The notes below the pieces were generated by a model. That model was not told the origin of the DNA and did no database searches. It saw only the letters and a list, made by a program, of their open reading frames with translations. Positions 11,359 through 20,028 of a stretch of 64,000 bases of DNA are shown piece after piece. Numbering within the stretch: position 1 is the first letter of the stretch; each line of letters opens with the position of its first letter. Location of the stretch: assembly GCA_963755635.1 (NCBI GenBank), contig CAVWKS010000008.1, positions 1 through 64,000 of the forward strand, given 5' to 3'. The position numbers and the translations under genes were made by a program. The DNA comes from AC-32 sp963755635. Its GTDB lineage: Bacteria > Actinomycetota > Thermoleophilia > Gaiellales > Gaiellaceae.

Positions 11359-12281
11359 GCCTCGGCCGGCGCGGGCGTGGCGTACTCCAGCCACTGGGCC
11401 CAGCGCTCGCTGCGGCCGCGCGCAGTGTCCAGGTAGTTCGCCTGGATCTCCAGCGTGATCGGCCCGACGCCGATCTCGATGTCGTCGACCGAGCGCAGCG
11501 GCGTCACCTCGGCCGCCGTGCCGGTCATGAACGCCTCGTCGGCCAGGTAGAGGTCGGAGCGGATCAGCGGCTTCTCGTGCACGTGGTAGCCGAGGTCCTG
11601 CGCGATCTGGATCACCGTGTCTCGCGTGATTCCCGGCAGAATCGAAGCCGAGAGATCAGGCGTGAAGAGCTCGCCGTCCTTGACGATGAAGACGTTCTCG
11701 CCCGAGCCGTCGGCGATGAAGCCCTCGCCGGTCAGCAGGATCGCCTCGTCGTAGCCGGCCCGGTTCGCCTCGGTCACCGCCAGCATCGAGTTGAGGTAGA
11801 CGCCGGTCGCCTTGGCGACGTGCGGGATCACGTTCGGGCCGATCCGCTGCCAGCTCGAGATCTTCGCGCTGATGCCCTTCTTCAGGCCCTCCTCGCCGAG
11901 GTAGGCGCCCCAGGGCCAGCTCATGATCACGACGTCGATCGGGTTGCCGACCGCCGAGACGCCGAGCTCCCCGTAGCCGTAGAAGGCGATCGGCCGGAGG
12001 TAGCACTCGGGCAGCCCGTTGGCCACGATCAGCTCGTTGCAGGCCGCGCGCAGGTCGTCGAGCGAGAACGGCAGCTCCATGTGCAGCAGTTGCGCGGAAT
12101 TGTGGAAGCGCTTGAGGTGTTCCGTGAGCCGGAAGACCGCGGTGCCCTTCGGCGTCTCGTACGCGCGGATGCCTTCGAAGACACCCGAGCCGTAGTGCAA
12201 TCCGTGGGCGCCGACGTGAATGCGGGCGTCGTTCCAGTCGACGAGCTCGCCGTTCATCCAGATCTTCTCGGTCTCGCGCAT
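11355..12281 (-). CDS. ilvE: Branched-chain amino acid aminotransferase
   Basis: 308 residues, class IV PLP fold. Landmarks are HGLHYGSGVFEGIRAY near residue 26, the PLP lysine region IPHVAKATGVYLNS, and ADGSGENVFIVKDG then TGTAAEVTPLRS near the end. It transfers amino groups to and from Leu, Ile and Val in the last step of their synthesis and the first of their breakdown. The frame is intact and the length usual. It is the first gene of a pair with the DegT aminotransferase, and 24 nt separate it from the YbaK-like gene. Confidence 0.95.
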   Translation of the reverse strand: MRETEKIWMNGELVDWNDARIHVGAHGLHYGSGVFEGIRAYETPKGTAVFRLTEHLKRFHNSAQLLHMELPFSLDDLRAACNELIVANGLPECYLRPIAFYGYGELGVSAVGNPIDVVIMSWPWGAYLGEEGLKKGISAKISSWQRIGPNVIPHVAKATGVYLNSMLAVTEANRAGYDEAILLTGEGFIADGSGENVFIVKDGELFTPDLSASILPGITRDTVIQIAQDLGYHVHEKPLIRSDLYLADEAFMTGTAAEVTPLRSVDDIEIGVGPITLEIQANYLDTARGRSERWAQWLEYATPAPAEA

Positions 12282-12305
12282 GCGCAGCCTCCTTTGACGC
12301 AGATG

Positions 12306-12803
12306 TTATGTGCGTGGCTCGACGACGTCCATCGGCTTGGCCCGCGCCAGCCGGACCAGCTCGTTCGGGGTCAGCGAGGCCATGTGGCGGTCGGAGCCGG
12401 CGCCGATCCAGACGACCGGATGGGCGAGCAGCGTGCGCTCGATCAGCACCTGCCGGATGCGCGGCAGCGGGAACGGCGCAACCGCGCCCGGGGTGAAGCC
12501 CGTCGCCTGCTCGACCTCCTCCGACCCTGCGATCCGGGCGAAACGGCAGCCGGCAGCCTGGGCGATCTTCCGGGCATCGGCGCGACGGTCGCCCGGAACC
12601 ATCACCACCACGGCCGCGCCGCCGCAGTCGAAAACCAGCGACTTGACGATCTGCGCGAGGTCACAACCGACCGCGCGCGCAGCCGCCTCGGCCGTCGGCG
12701 TGCCGTCCTTGAACTCCTCCACGCGCACCTCCGCGCCTGCTTCCAGGAGGAACGCGGTGACGCGCTGCACCGGCTCCGGCCACGCTCGCGTCTCCACCGG
12801 CAC
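12306..12803 (-). CDS. YbaK/EbsC-family aminoacyl-tRNA deacylase
   Basis: 165 residues. The family pattern is clear: TPTAEAAARAVGCDLAQIVK, then CGGAAVVVMVPGDRRAD, then GFTPGAVAPFP, and a C-terminal IGAGSDRHMASLTPNELVRL. Members hydrolyse mischarged aminoacyl-tRNA in trans (for example Cys- or Ala-tRNA-Pro). The conserved catalytic-type lysine after the AxxxG helix is visible (QIVKSLVF). The frame is intact. It sits just upstream of ilvE on the same strand and divergently from the 12851 gene. Confidence 0.88.
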   Translation of the reverse strand: MPVETRAWPEPVQRVTAFLLEAGAEVRVEEFKDGTPTAEAAARAVGCDLAQIVKSLVFDCGGAAVVVMVPGDRRADARKIAQAAGCRFARIAGSEEVEQATGFTPGAVAPFPLPRIRQVLIERTLLAHPVVWIGAGSDRHMASLTPNELVRLARAKPMDVVEPRT

Positions 12804-12850
12804 AGGCTAGCCAGCGAAACTGATTCGGGAGTCAATCCGTTGTACTCGGG

Positions 12851-13215
12851 ATGGAACGAACCCCTGAGCAGATCGCGCAAACCGAAGCGCTGTTCCGCAA
12901 CGTCAACGAGGAGATCAAGGACGCCTCCGGGCGTTTCGAGGTCGAGGTCGGCGAGTTCGTCTGCGAGTGCGGCGACCCGACGTGCACCGAGCACGTGGAG
13001 ATCCCGCTGGACGAGTACGAGACGTTCGCCAACACTCCACCCGGTTCGTCGTTCAGCACGGCCACGTCACGGGCCCCGTCGAGCAGATCGTCCAGCGCAA
13101 CCACCGCTACACGGTCGTCGAGAAGGTCGACCGCGTGGTTGCGGCGATCGCCAGGCGCCTCGATCCGCGCACGGACGCGTGTAACCTGCGGGCCGACGGC
13201 GTCGACGCGGAGTGA
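12851..13215 (+). CDS. Conserved small cysteine-motif protein (frameshifted), function unknown
   Basis: About 120 residues. The first 60 (ERTPEQIAQTEALFRNVNEE, then FVCECGDPTCTEHVEIPLDE) are in one frame. The remainder (RFVVQHGHVTGPVEQIVQRN ending DGVDAE) is in the next, so one indel lies near 13035. The CxC-x4-C pattern suggests a small metal site. Similar short proteins seem common in Thermoleophilia, but no function is known to me. The stop at 13213 lies right at the 5' end of the aspS T-box. Confidence 0.7.
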
Positions 13216-13345
13216 CGCCCGCCGAGCCGTCCGGCTGACCGCCGTCATCCGGTCGCCAACGAGGCCGCGTCTGCGGCGAAGTGCGGTGGCACCGCGGGGA
13301 CGCCTCCCGCCCGCACACGTAGGGCGACTGTGTGGGGGAGGTGAT
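13212..13345 (+). promoter_or_regulatory. Translational T-box riboswitch controlling aspS
   Basis: An ideal T-box antisequestrator: GTGCGG (13281-13286) pairs with CCGCAC (13311-13316), the bulge is TGGCACC (13287-13293), and GCGGG (13294-13298) pairs with CCCGC (13306-13310). The bulge UGGC can pair with a GCCA tRNA end, that is, a G73 discriminator, as in tRNA-Asp and tRNA-Asn. In the alternative state CCTCCC (13303-13308) pairs with GGGAGG (13336-13341), the aspS Shine-Dalgarno, reinforced by CACAC/GTGTG. A stem III-like hairpin precedes (13264-13277). A short stem I may be formed by TGACG (13212-) and CGTCA (13243-), with a GAC triplet in its 3' internal loop. Confidence 0.85.
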
Positions 13346-13349
13346 CCGG

Positions 13350-14558
13350 ATGAGAGTCCTTTCGACCGAGCTCGCGGCGCATGCGGGCGAGCGCGTGACG
13401 CTGGCCGGCTGGCTGCACGCCAAGCGAGAGCTCGGCTCGGTCACGTTCGTGGTGCTGCGCGACCGCGGCGGGCTGGCGCAGGTCGTGGTCGACGAACCGG
13501 TCGAGCTCTCGGCCGAGACGGTGGTGGAAGTCGAGGGCCTCGCGGTCGCCGCCGAGCAGGCGCCTGGCGGCGTCGAGCTTCGCGAGCCGTCGTTCCGCGT
13601 GCTGGCGGAGCCGGCAGAGCCGCCGCCACTCGAGCTGCGACGGCCGGTCTTGAAGGAGTCCGCTGCCGACGATCCTCGACCACGCGCCGCTCGCCTGGCG
13701 CCATCCGCGCGAGCGGGCGAAGCTCGAGATCACGGCGGCTGCGGTGGCCGGTTTCCGGCGCACGCTGGACGGGCTGGGCTTCACCGAGATCTCGACGCCG
13801 AAGATCGTCGCCTCGGCCACCGAGAGCGGCGCGAACGTCTTCCGGCTCGATTACTTCGGCCGGCCGGCGTTCCTCGCGCAGAGCCCGCAGTTCTACAAGC
13901 AGGCGCTGGTCGGCGTCTTCGAGCGCGTGTACGAGACCGGCAAGGTCTGGCGCGCGGAGCCGCACGAGACCGGGCGGCACCTCGCCGAGTACACCTCGCT
14001 CGACGCCGAGCTCGGCTTCATCGGCGACCACTTCGACGTGATGGCGGTGGTGCGCGAGGCGGTCGCCGGGATGGTCGAGTCCGTGCGACAGCGCGTGCCG
14101 GACGCGGCCGACCTGCCGGAGGTGCCCGGCCGAGATCCCATGGCTGCACTTCGCGGACACCGGCGTCGACGACGTCGACCTCGCGCCGGCGGACGAGCGG
14201 CGGCTCTGCGAGGAGCACGGCGAGTGGCTGTTCGTGACCGGCTTCCCGCTGGCGAAGCGGCCGTTCTACACCCATCCTGAGCCGGGCCGGCCCGAGTACT
14301 CGAACTCGTTCGACCTGCTCTTCCGCGGGATCGAGATCGTGACCGGCGGCCAGCGGCTGCACCGCTACGAGGACTACGTCGCGGCGCTCGGCGGCGAGAC
14401 CGAGCCGTACGAGGGCTACCTGCAGGCGTTCAAGTACGGGATGCCGCCGCACGGCGGGTTCGCGCTCGGGCTCGAGCGCTTCGTCGCGCGGCTCGTCGGC
14501 GCGCAGAACATCCGCGAGGCGACGCTCTTCCCGCGGGACGGGGGCGGCTCTCCCCTAG
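13350..14558 (+). CDS. aspS: Archaeal-type (probably non-discriminating) aspartyl-tRNA synthetase (frameshifted)
   Basis: Starts at ATG 13350 after a strong GGAGGTGA site. An N-terminal OB-fold (RVLSTELAAHAGERVTLAGW) is followed by the class II core: FLAQSPQFYKQALVGVFERV, then ETGRHLAEYTSLDAELGFI, YSNSFDLLFRGIEIVTGGQR and GMPPHGGFALGLERF. This pattern is that of archaeal/AspS2 AspRS rather than bacterial AspRS. Indels fall near 13660, 14135 and 14545; the stop is inferred as TAG 14556-14558. Such enzymes usually charge both tRNA-Asp and tRNA-Asn, which fits the gatCAB genes nearby. It is controlled by the T-box at 13212-13345. It is convergent with serA, stops sharing CTAG. Confidence 0.85.
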
Positions 14559-16122
14559 AGGCGAGATCACGCGGGCGTCGTCGAAGCCCTGGGCGCGGAC
14601 GGCGTCGACGAGCTCCGGCGGCGGCTCGGTGTCGAGCGAGAGCGCCATCAGCGCCTTGCCGCCGCGCCGGGTGCGCGAGACGGCCATGTTCGCGATGTTG
14701 ACGCCGGCCTCGCCGAAGAGCGTCCCGACCCGGCCGATCACGCCGGGGACGTCGTCGTAACGGAAGAAGACCATCAGCGGCGCGAGCTCCATCTCGAGCT
14801 CGAAGCCGAGCGCGTTGACGAGCCAGTGGTGGTTCTCGTTGCCGATGATCGTTCCGGCGACGCGGACGTGCGGTCGACCTCGACGCGGACGAGGTTGGTG
14901 AAGTCGCGGCTCGCGCGGCGGCTTTCCTCGAGCACCTCGATCCCGCGCTCGGCGGCGATCAGCGGCGCGTTGACGTAGTTGACCGGCTGGTCGGAGCGGC
15001 CCTGGAAGGCGCCGTTCAGCGCGGCGACGGTCAGCAGGCGCGTGTCGTAGCCGGCGAGCGCGCCGTAGTACGAGAGCGCGATCCGCTCGGCGCGGCCCTC
15101 CGCGAGCTCCATCGCGAGCCGCCCGAGCTTCGCGGCGAGCGGGATGAACGGGCCGAGCAGCTCGAGATCCTCGGCCGGATCACGGGGATGTTGACGGCGT
15201 TCGTGACGAGCGCCGCCCTCGAGCGCGGCGGCGACCTGCTCGGCGACGATCACGCCCGCGCGGTCCTGCGCCTCCTCGGTCGACGCGGCGAGGTGCGGCG
15301 TGACGACGACGTTGTCGAGCTCGAGCAGCGGGCCCGAGTACGGCTCCTCGAGAAGACGTCGAGCGCGGCGCCCGCGAGCTTGCCGGAGCGCAGCGCCTCG
15401 ACGAGCGCCTCCTCGTCGACCAGCTCGCCGCGGGCCGCGTTGACACGCCGCGCGCCGTCGCGGCATGCTGCGCGATCGCGTCGCGTTCGAGGAACCCGCG
15501 CGTCTCGGCGGTCAGCGGCAGGTGCAGCGTCAGGAACTCGGCTGCGGCGAGCACGTCCTCGGCGCGTCTCCGCCCGCTCGACGCCGAGCTCGCGATAGCG
15601 CTCCTTGGCGACGAACGGGTCGTACGCGACGACGCGCATCCCGAGGCCGAGCGCGCGGCGCGCGACCTGCTGGCCGATCCGGCCGAAGCCGAGCACGCCG
15701 AGCGTCTTGCCCTCGAGCTCGACCCCGCCCCACTTCGAGCGCTCCCAGCGGCCCTGCTTCAGCGCCGCGTGCGCCTGCGGGATGTTGCGCGCGAGCGCGA
15801 CCAGCAGGCCGATCGTGTGCTCCGCGGCGGAGGTGACGGTCGACTCGGGCGCGTTCGCGACGACGATCCCGCGGCGGGTGGCGGCCTCGACGTCGACGTT
15901 GTCGACGCCGACGCCGGCGCGGCCGATCACCTTCAGCCGCTCGGCGCGCTCGATCAGGTCGGCGGTCAGCTTCGTCGCCGAGCGGATCACGATCGCGTCG
16001 TAGTCGCCGATCTTCCCGGCGAGGTCGCCGTTCGCGTCGACGTCGACGTCGAAGCGCTCGCGCAGCAGCTCGATTCCCGCGTCGGCGATCGGCTCGCGGA
16101 CGAGGACGCGCGGTCGGCTCAA
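14555..16122 (-). CDS. serA: D-3-phosphoglycerate dehydrogenase (frameshifted)
   Basis: About 520 residues, the long SerA form. The N-terminal catalytic/NAD domain has RAGVGVDNVDVEAATRRGI and the Rossmann loop GVLGFGRIGQQVA. Downstream are VNAARGELVDEEALVEAL and TPHLAASTEEAQDRAG, an ASB-like intervening domain (about residues 320-450), and a C-terminal ACT domain (VPGVIGRVGTLFGEAGVNIA). At least four indels split it. Start TTG 16122 overlaps the upstream aminotransferase stop as TTGA. It makes 3-phosphohydroxypyruvate, the first step of serine synthesis, and the ACT domain suggests serine feedback. The stop is inferred. Confidence 0.9.
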
Positions 16123-17271
16123 CCGGGGTGTGCTCGAACGCCTCGAGCGCGCGCGTGACCGCGGCGCCGCGCTCGATCTCGGCGCCGAGCTCGACCAGCG
16201 CCAGCTCGACCGCCGCGAGCGCGGTCGTGATGTCGAAGACGTCGTAGTAGCCGATGTGGCCGATGCGGAAGATCTTGCCCTTCAGCTCGCCCTGGCCCGG
16301 CGCGAGCGTGACGCCGTGGCGGTCGCGCAGCAGGAGCACGAGCTCGTCCGAGTCGATGCCTTCGGGCGCGCGCGCGGCGGTCACGACGGCCGAGCTGTCC
16401 TCGTCGGGCGAGAAGAGCTCGAGGCCCATCGCCTTGAGGCCTTCGCGGCAGGCGCGGCCGAGCCTGATGTGGCGCTCGAAGGCGGCCTCGAGACCTTCCT
16501 CGAGCAGCATCTTCAGCGCGACGTCGAGGCCCGCGACGAGCGAGACCGGCGGCGTGACCGGGCGCGTCGAGCGTCGCCTGGCCCTTGCGCGTGCGCTCCC
16601 AGTCCCAGTAGAAGCGGGGCGCGAGGTCGCGGCGTGCGCTCTTGTTCCGGGCGGCCTCAGAGGCGGAGACCATCGCGAGGCCGGGCGGCGTCATCAGCGC
16701 CTTCTGCGCGCCCGAGGCGACGACGTCGATCCCCCACGCGTCGGTCTCGAGCGGAACCGCGCCGAGGCTCGAGACCGCGTCGACGACGCTGAGCGCGCCG
16801 GCCTCACGCGCGGCTGCGGCGAACGGCTGCAGGTCGGTGACGACACCGGTCGAGGTCTCCGAGTGCGTCAGGAAGACCGCGGTGGCCGCGCGCTCGCGCA
16901 GGCGCGCGGCGACGTCGTCGGCGCGACGGGATCTCGCCCCAGTCGTAGCGGAGGTGGTCGACGCTCGGCGCCGTACGCCTGCGCGAGCGCCGGCCCAGCG
17001 CTCGCCGAAGTAGCCCGCCGAGACGACCAGCACCGGCTCGCCGGGCGAGCAGAGGTTCGCGACCGCCGACTCCATCGCGCCCGTGCCGGAGCCGCCGAAG
17101 AGCAGCACCTCCGACTCGGTGCGGAAGACCTCGCGCAGGCGGCCGAGGCAGTCGGCGTAGAGCTTGCGGAAGTCGGGCCGCGGTGATGGATCACGGGCTG
17201 CGCGATCGCCGCGAGCACCTCGGGCGGCGCCGGCGTCGGCCCGGGGTCATCAGGTAGCGCTTCTCGGCCAC
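16119..17271 (-). CDS. Class V aminotransferase (serine-glyoxylate/phosphoserine type, frameshifted)
   Basis: About 384 residues from GTG 17271 (VAEKRYLMTPG). A purine-catabolism/serine-pyruvate-type class V fold: LLFGGSGTGAMESAVANL, VVDAVSSLGAVPLETD, then the PLP lysine in VVASGAQKALMTPPGLA. The C-terminal part GVTLAPGQGELKGKIFRIGH is in another frame. Indels lie near 17210, 16960 and 16555. Its TTGA overlap with serA strongly suggests that it transaminates phosphohydroxypyruvate in serine synthesis, or glyoxylate/serine exchange. Sequence alone does not separate these. Confidence 0.85.
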
Positions 17272-17302
17272 GGCCCCGAGAGTACTAGTTGGGCCGCTGT
17301 CG

Positions 17303-18166
17303 CTACGGCAGCGCGGAGGAGCGGGTCGACGGCCGCGCCGCGGAGCCTGACCTCGAAGTGGAGGTGCGGGCCGGTGGCGTCGCCCGTCGCCCCGACGAGG
17401 CCGAGGCGCGTGCCGGTCGACACCGACTGCCCTCTGCGGACGCTGATCGCGCGAGAGGTGCGCGTAGAGCGTCCGGACGCTGTCGTGCATCGTGACCATG
17501 ACCAGCTTCCCCCAGCCGCCCGCGGCGTAGCCGGCGAAACTCACACGGCCCGGCGCGGCGGCGCGCGATCGGCGTGCCTCTCGCGGCGAGGATGTCGAGG
17601 CCGGCGTGGAAGCGGTCGCCGCGCGGCCCGAAGCGGTCGCCGACGGGCCGCTGAGCGGCCAGGCGAGCGCGATCGGGCACGTGGCGGGCGGCGTCTGAGG
17701 GCCGCGAACGTCGAGGCGCCCGCCACGCCGTCGGGCTGAGACCCGCCCAGCGCTGGAAGTGCCGGAGCGCGCGCTCGGTGTGGCTGCCGAGGCCGCCGTC
17801 GAAGGTCGCCGAGGGGAATCCGTGCCAGGCGAGCAGGAACTGGAGCGCGGCGACGTCCCAGCCGGCCGCGCCCGCGCTTAAGCGGCCGGCTGCCCAGGGT
17901 GTGCCGGCCGTAGCGGCCGAGTGCCTTGCGTGTGGCTGGGCCGGCGACGCCGTCGGGCGGCAGGCCGGCGCGGCGCTGGAAACGCTGGATGGCGCGCGTC
18001 GTCGCCGGCCCTCTCCCCGTCGACGGTGCCGTTGTAGAGCCCGCGCGCCCGCAGAGCGACCTGGAGCGCGGCCGTGTCGGGGTTGCCCAGCCGAACGCCG
18101 GCGGGCGAACGCGAGCGCGGCGAGGACGACCAGGAGTGCCGCGAACCTGGGACGGCAGGTGAGCAT
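17303..18166 (-). CDS. M23-family peptidase with peptidoglycan-binding repeats (frameshifted)
   Basis: Starts with a signal peptide (LTCRPRFAALLVVLAALAFA). Two PG_binding_1 repeats follow (ALQVALRARGLYNGTVDG and ALQFLLAWHGFPSATFDGG). The C-terminal M23/LytM domain has the metal motif HAGLDIL and HLHFEVRLRG. Several indels split the frame. It would be a secreted zinc endopeptidase or amidase-activating factor acting on peptidoglycan cross-links. A roughly 460-nt leader with conserved-looking structure lies upstream (18167-18627). The N-terminal repeats imply cell-wall anchoring. Confidence 0.85.
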   Translation of the reverse strand: MLTCRPRFAALLVVLAALAFARRRSAGQPRHGRAPGRSAGARALQRHRRRGEGRRRRAPSSVSSAAPACRPTASPAQPHARHSAATAGTPWAAGRLSAGAAGWDVAALQFLLAWHGFPSATFDGGLGSHTERALRHFQRWAGLSPTAWRAPRRSRPSDAARHVPDRARLAAQRPVGDRFGPRGDRFHAGLDILAARGTPIARRRAGPCEFRRLRRGRLGEAGHGHDARQRPDALRAPLARSASAEGSRCRPARASASSGRRATPPARTSTSRSGSAARPSTRSSALP

Positions 18167-18627
18167 GCCGATCGTGTTTTCGGACGATGCGAGTTCATCT
18201 TGAAGCCGTGCCTACCGCACGTGAGCCAGAGCACCTAGCGAAACCGCGTCACGATCCCGACGAACACCGCGCTCGGCAGCAAAACGTCCGTGTGTGATCG
18301 CGTCGGCGCGTCTCCTCCGCCCGCCGCTGGCCACGGGCGAAGTCGCCGAGGCGCCTAGCCAGTCATCGTTCCTCCATGGGCTCGCGGTTCCCCCAGCGCG
18401 GACGCCGGCCTCACCTCGCACTCGTTCCGGCCTATGCGGTCGCCGGCCGGCTTACGAGATTTCACCGCTTCGGCGCTCACTCGTCACGGTCTCGTGCCGC
18501 TTTTGGGCGCTTCCCTCGCCTATCCCCTCGGACGCTGGGGGTTTGGGACGGGTCCCTCCCGCTGCCACGCCTCAAGCGCGTCCGGAGGCGGCTGTTCGCG
18601 GCGACGCTCGCCGTGACGTGCTCGGGC
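18167..18627 (-). promoter_or_regulatory. Long leader of the M23 gene, possible ydaO/c-di-AMP-like riboswitch
   Basis: This 461-nt stretch between gatB and the M23 gene has no sustained coding potential. On the minus strand about 18575-18440 shows a G-rich block (GCGGGAGGGACCCGTCCC) and, downstream, CGCCGAAGCGG followed by AATCTCGTAAGCC. These partly resemble the ydaO consensus (CCCGAATCCG, then AACCTCGTAAGCG), an element that often precedes cell-wall hydrolase genes in Actinobacteria. Other expected ydaO positions are not clear. A ribosome-site-plus-ATG at about 18375 is followed by a stop after three codons. Confidence 0.3.
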
Positions 18628-20028
18628 CTAGGCGCTCAGCTTCTCGCGCAGGCGCTCGTTGACGACCTGCGGGCTGGCCTTGCCGCCGGTCTCCTTCATC
18701 ACCTGGCCGACGAAGAACCCGAGCAGGCCTTCCTTGCCGCCGCGGTACGCCGCGACCTGCGACTCGTTCTCGCTCAGGATCCGGTCGATCACCGGGTCGA
18801 GCTCGCCGGCGTCGGCGATCGTCGTCTCCGCCAGATAGCGCTCCGCGGAGAAGCCCTCGAGCCGCTCGCCGCGAGCGCCTCCGTGAACGCCGACCTCGGG
18901 ATCTCCGAGCGGCGCGCGATCACCTTGCCGAGCTCCTCCCCGTTCACCGCCGGCGGGTCGACGCCCGCCGCCGCGAACTCGTTCATCAGCACGTTCGCCA
19001 CCGCCTCGCGCTCGCCGGGCGTCCGCGCGTAGAGCTCGTCGCGGCCGCTCGTCACCAGCCCCTCGGCGAGCACGAAGCCGAGCTCCTCCTCGCAGCCGCG
19101 CGATCCGCGCCCACGGCGCCTCGGGCAGCTCCGCCCGCAGGCGCTCGACGAGCCCGCGGTCGGGCTCGAGCGGCACGAGGTCCGGCTCCGGGAAGTAGCG
19201 GTAGTCCTGCGCCTCCTCCTTCGAGCGCAGCGGCGGCGCCGACTCGTTGCCCGGATCGAAGTGGAGCGTCTCCTGCACGACGGTTCCGCCCGACTCGTAG
19301 ATCTCGATCTGCCGCCTGATCTCGCGCTCGATCCCCTTGGCCGCGAAGTTGAACGAGTTCATGTTCTTCAGCTCGGTGCGCGTGCGGAGCCCGTCCTCCC
19401 CGGTCTCGCGGACCGACACGTTGACGTCGAAGCGCAGCGACCCCTTCTCCATCTCCGCGTCCGAGAGGCCGAGCTCGACGACCGTCTGGCGGAGGATCTG
19501 CAGGAAGCGCTTCGCGTCCTCGGCCGAGCGGAGGTCGGGCGCGGTCACGATCTCGACGAGCGGCGTGCCGGCGCGGTTGAAGTCGACGAGCGAGCTCTCC
19601 GAGCCGTGGATCCGGCCCTCGGCGCCGCCCACGTGGACGGTCTTCGCCGCGTCCTCTTCGAGGTGGGCGCGCACGATCCCGATCTCGATGTCCCCGTCGG
19701 CGCCGGGCAGCGGCACGGAGCCGTCGACGCAGAGCGGCTGGTCGTACTGCGAGATCTGGTAGCCCTTGGGATTGTCCGGGTAGAAGTAGTTCTTGCGGTG
19801 GAAGCTCGCGCGCGGCGCAATCTCGCAGCCGAGCGCGAGCCCGAGCAGGATGGTCAGCTCGACCGCCTGGCGGTTCGGCACCGGCAGCGAGCCGGGCAGG
19901 GCGAGGCAGACCGGGCACGTCTGCGAGTTCGGCGGCTCGAAGTACGCGACCGGGCAGCGGCAGAACATCTTCGTCCGCGTCTTCAGGTGGACGTGGATCT
20001 CGAGCCCGATGACCGGTTCCCAGCTCAC
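18628..20028 (-). CDS. gatB: Asp-tRNA(Asn)/Glu-tRNA(Gln) amidotransferase subunit B (frameshifted)
   Basis: About 466 residues. GTG start at 20028 overlaps the gatA stop as GTGA. GLEIHVHLKTRTKMFCRCP and TCPVCLALPGSLPVPN give the zinc-site cysteines. KNYFYPDNPKGYQISQYDQP and RTELKNMNSFNF are family hallmarks. The C-terminal YqeY-like tail (LLGFFVGQVMKETGGKASP) is present. Two compensating indels near 19100 and 18860 shift the middle segment. With GatA and GatC it converts misacylated Asp-tRNA-Asn or Glu-tRNA-Gln, completing the work of a non-discriminating AspRS. Confidence 0.95.
   Translation of the reverse strand: MSWEPVIGLEIHVHLKTRTKMFCRCPVAYFEPPNSQTCPVCLALPGSLPVPNRQAVELTILLGLALGCEIAPRASFHRKNYFYPDNPKGYQISQYDQPLCVDGSVPLPGADGDIEIGIVRAHLEEDAAKTVHVGGAEGRIHGSESSLVDFNRAGTPLVEIVTAPDLRSAEDAKRFLQILRQTVVELGLSDAEMEKGSLRFDVNVSVRETGEDGLRTRTELKNMNSFNFAAKGIEREIRRQIEIYESGGTVVQETLHFDPGNESAPPLRSKEEAQDYRYFPEPDLVPLEPDRGLVERLRAELPEAPWARIARLRGGARLRARRGAGDERPRRALRADARRARGGGERADERVRGGGRRPAGGERGGARQGDRAPLGDPEVGVHGGARGERLEGFSAERYLAETTIADAGELDPVIDRILSENESQVAAYRGGKEGLLGFFVGQVMKETGGKASPQVVNERLREKLSA

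Noticed and set aside
12851..14041. 396-codon frame joining the small cysteine protein to part of aspS
   Set aside because: Only the first 60 residues look like protein. The rest is a shifted Arg/Ser-rich reading of aspS and the T-box.
18400..18600. RNase P RNA, tmRNA or cobalamin riboswitch in the M23 leader
   Set aside because: The conserved RNase P (GAGGAAAGTC), tmRNA and B12-box strings are absent on both strands.
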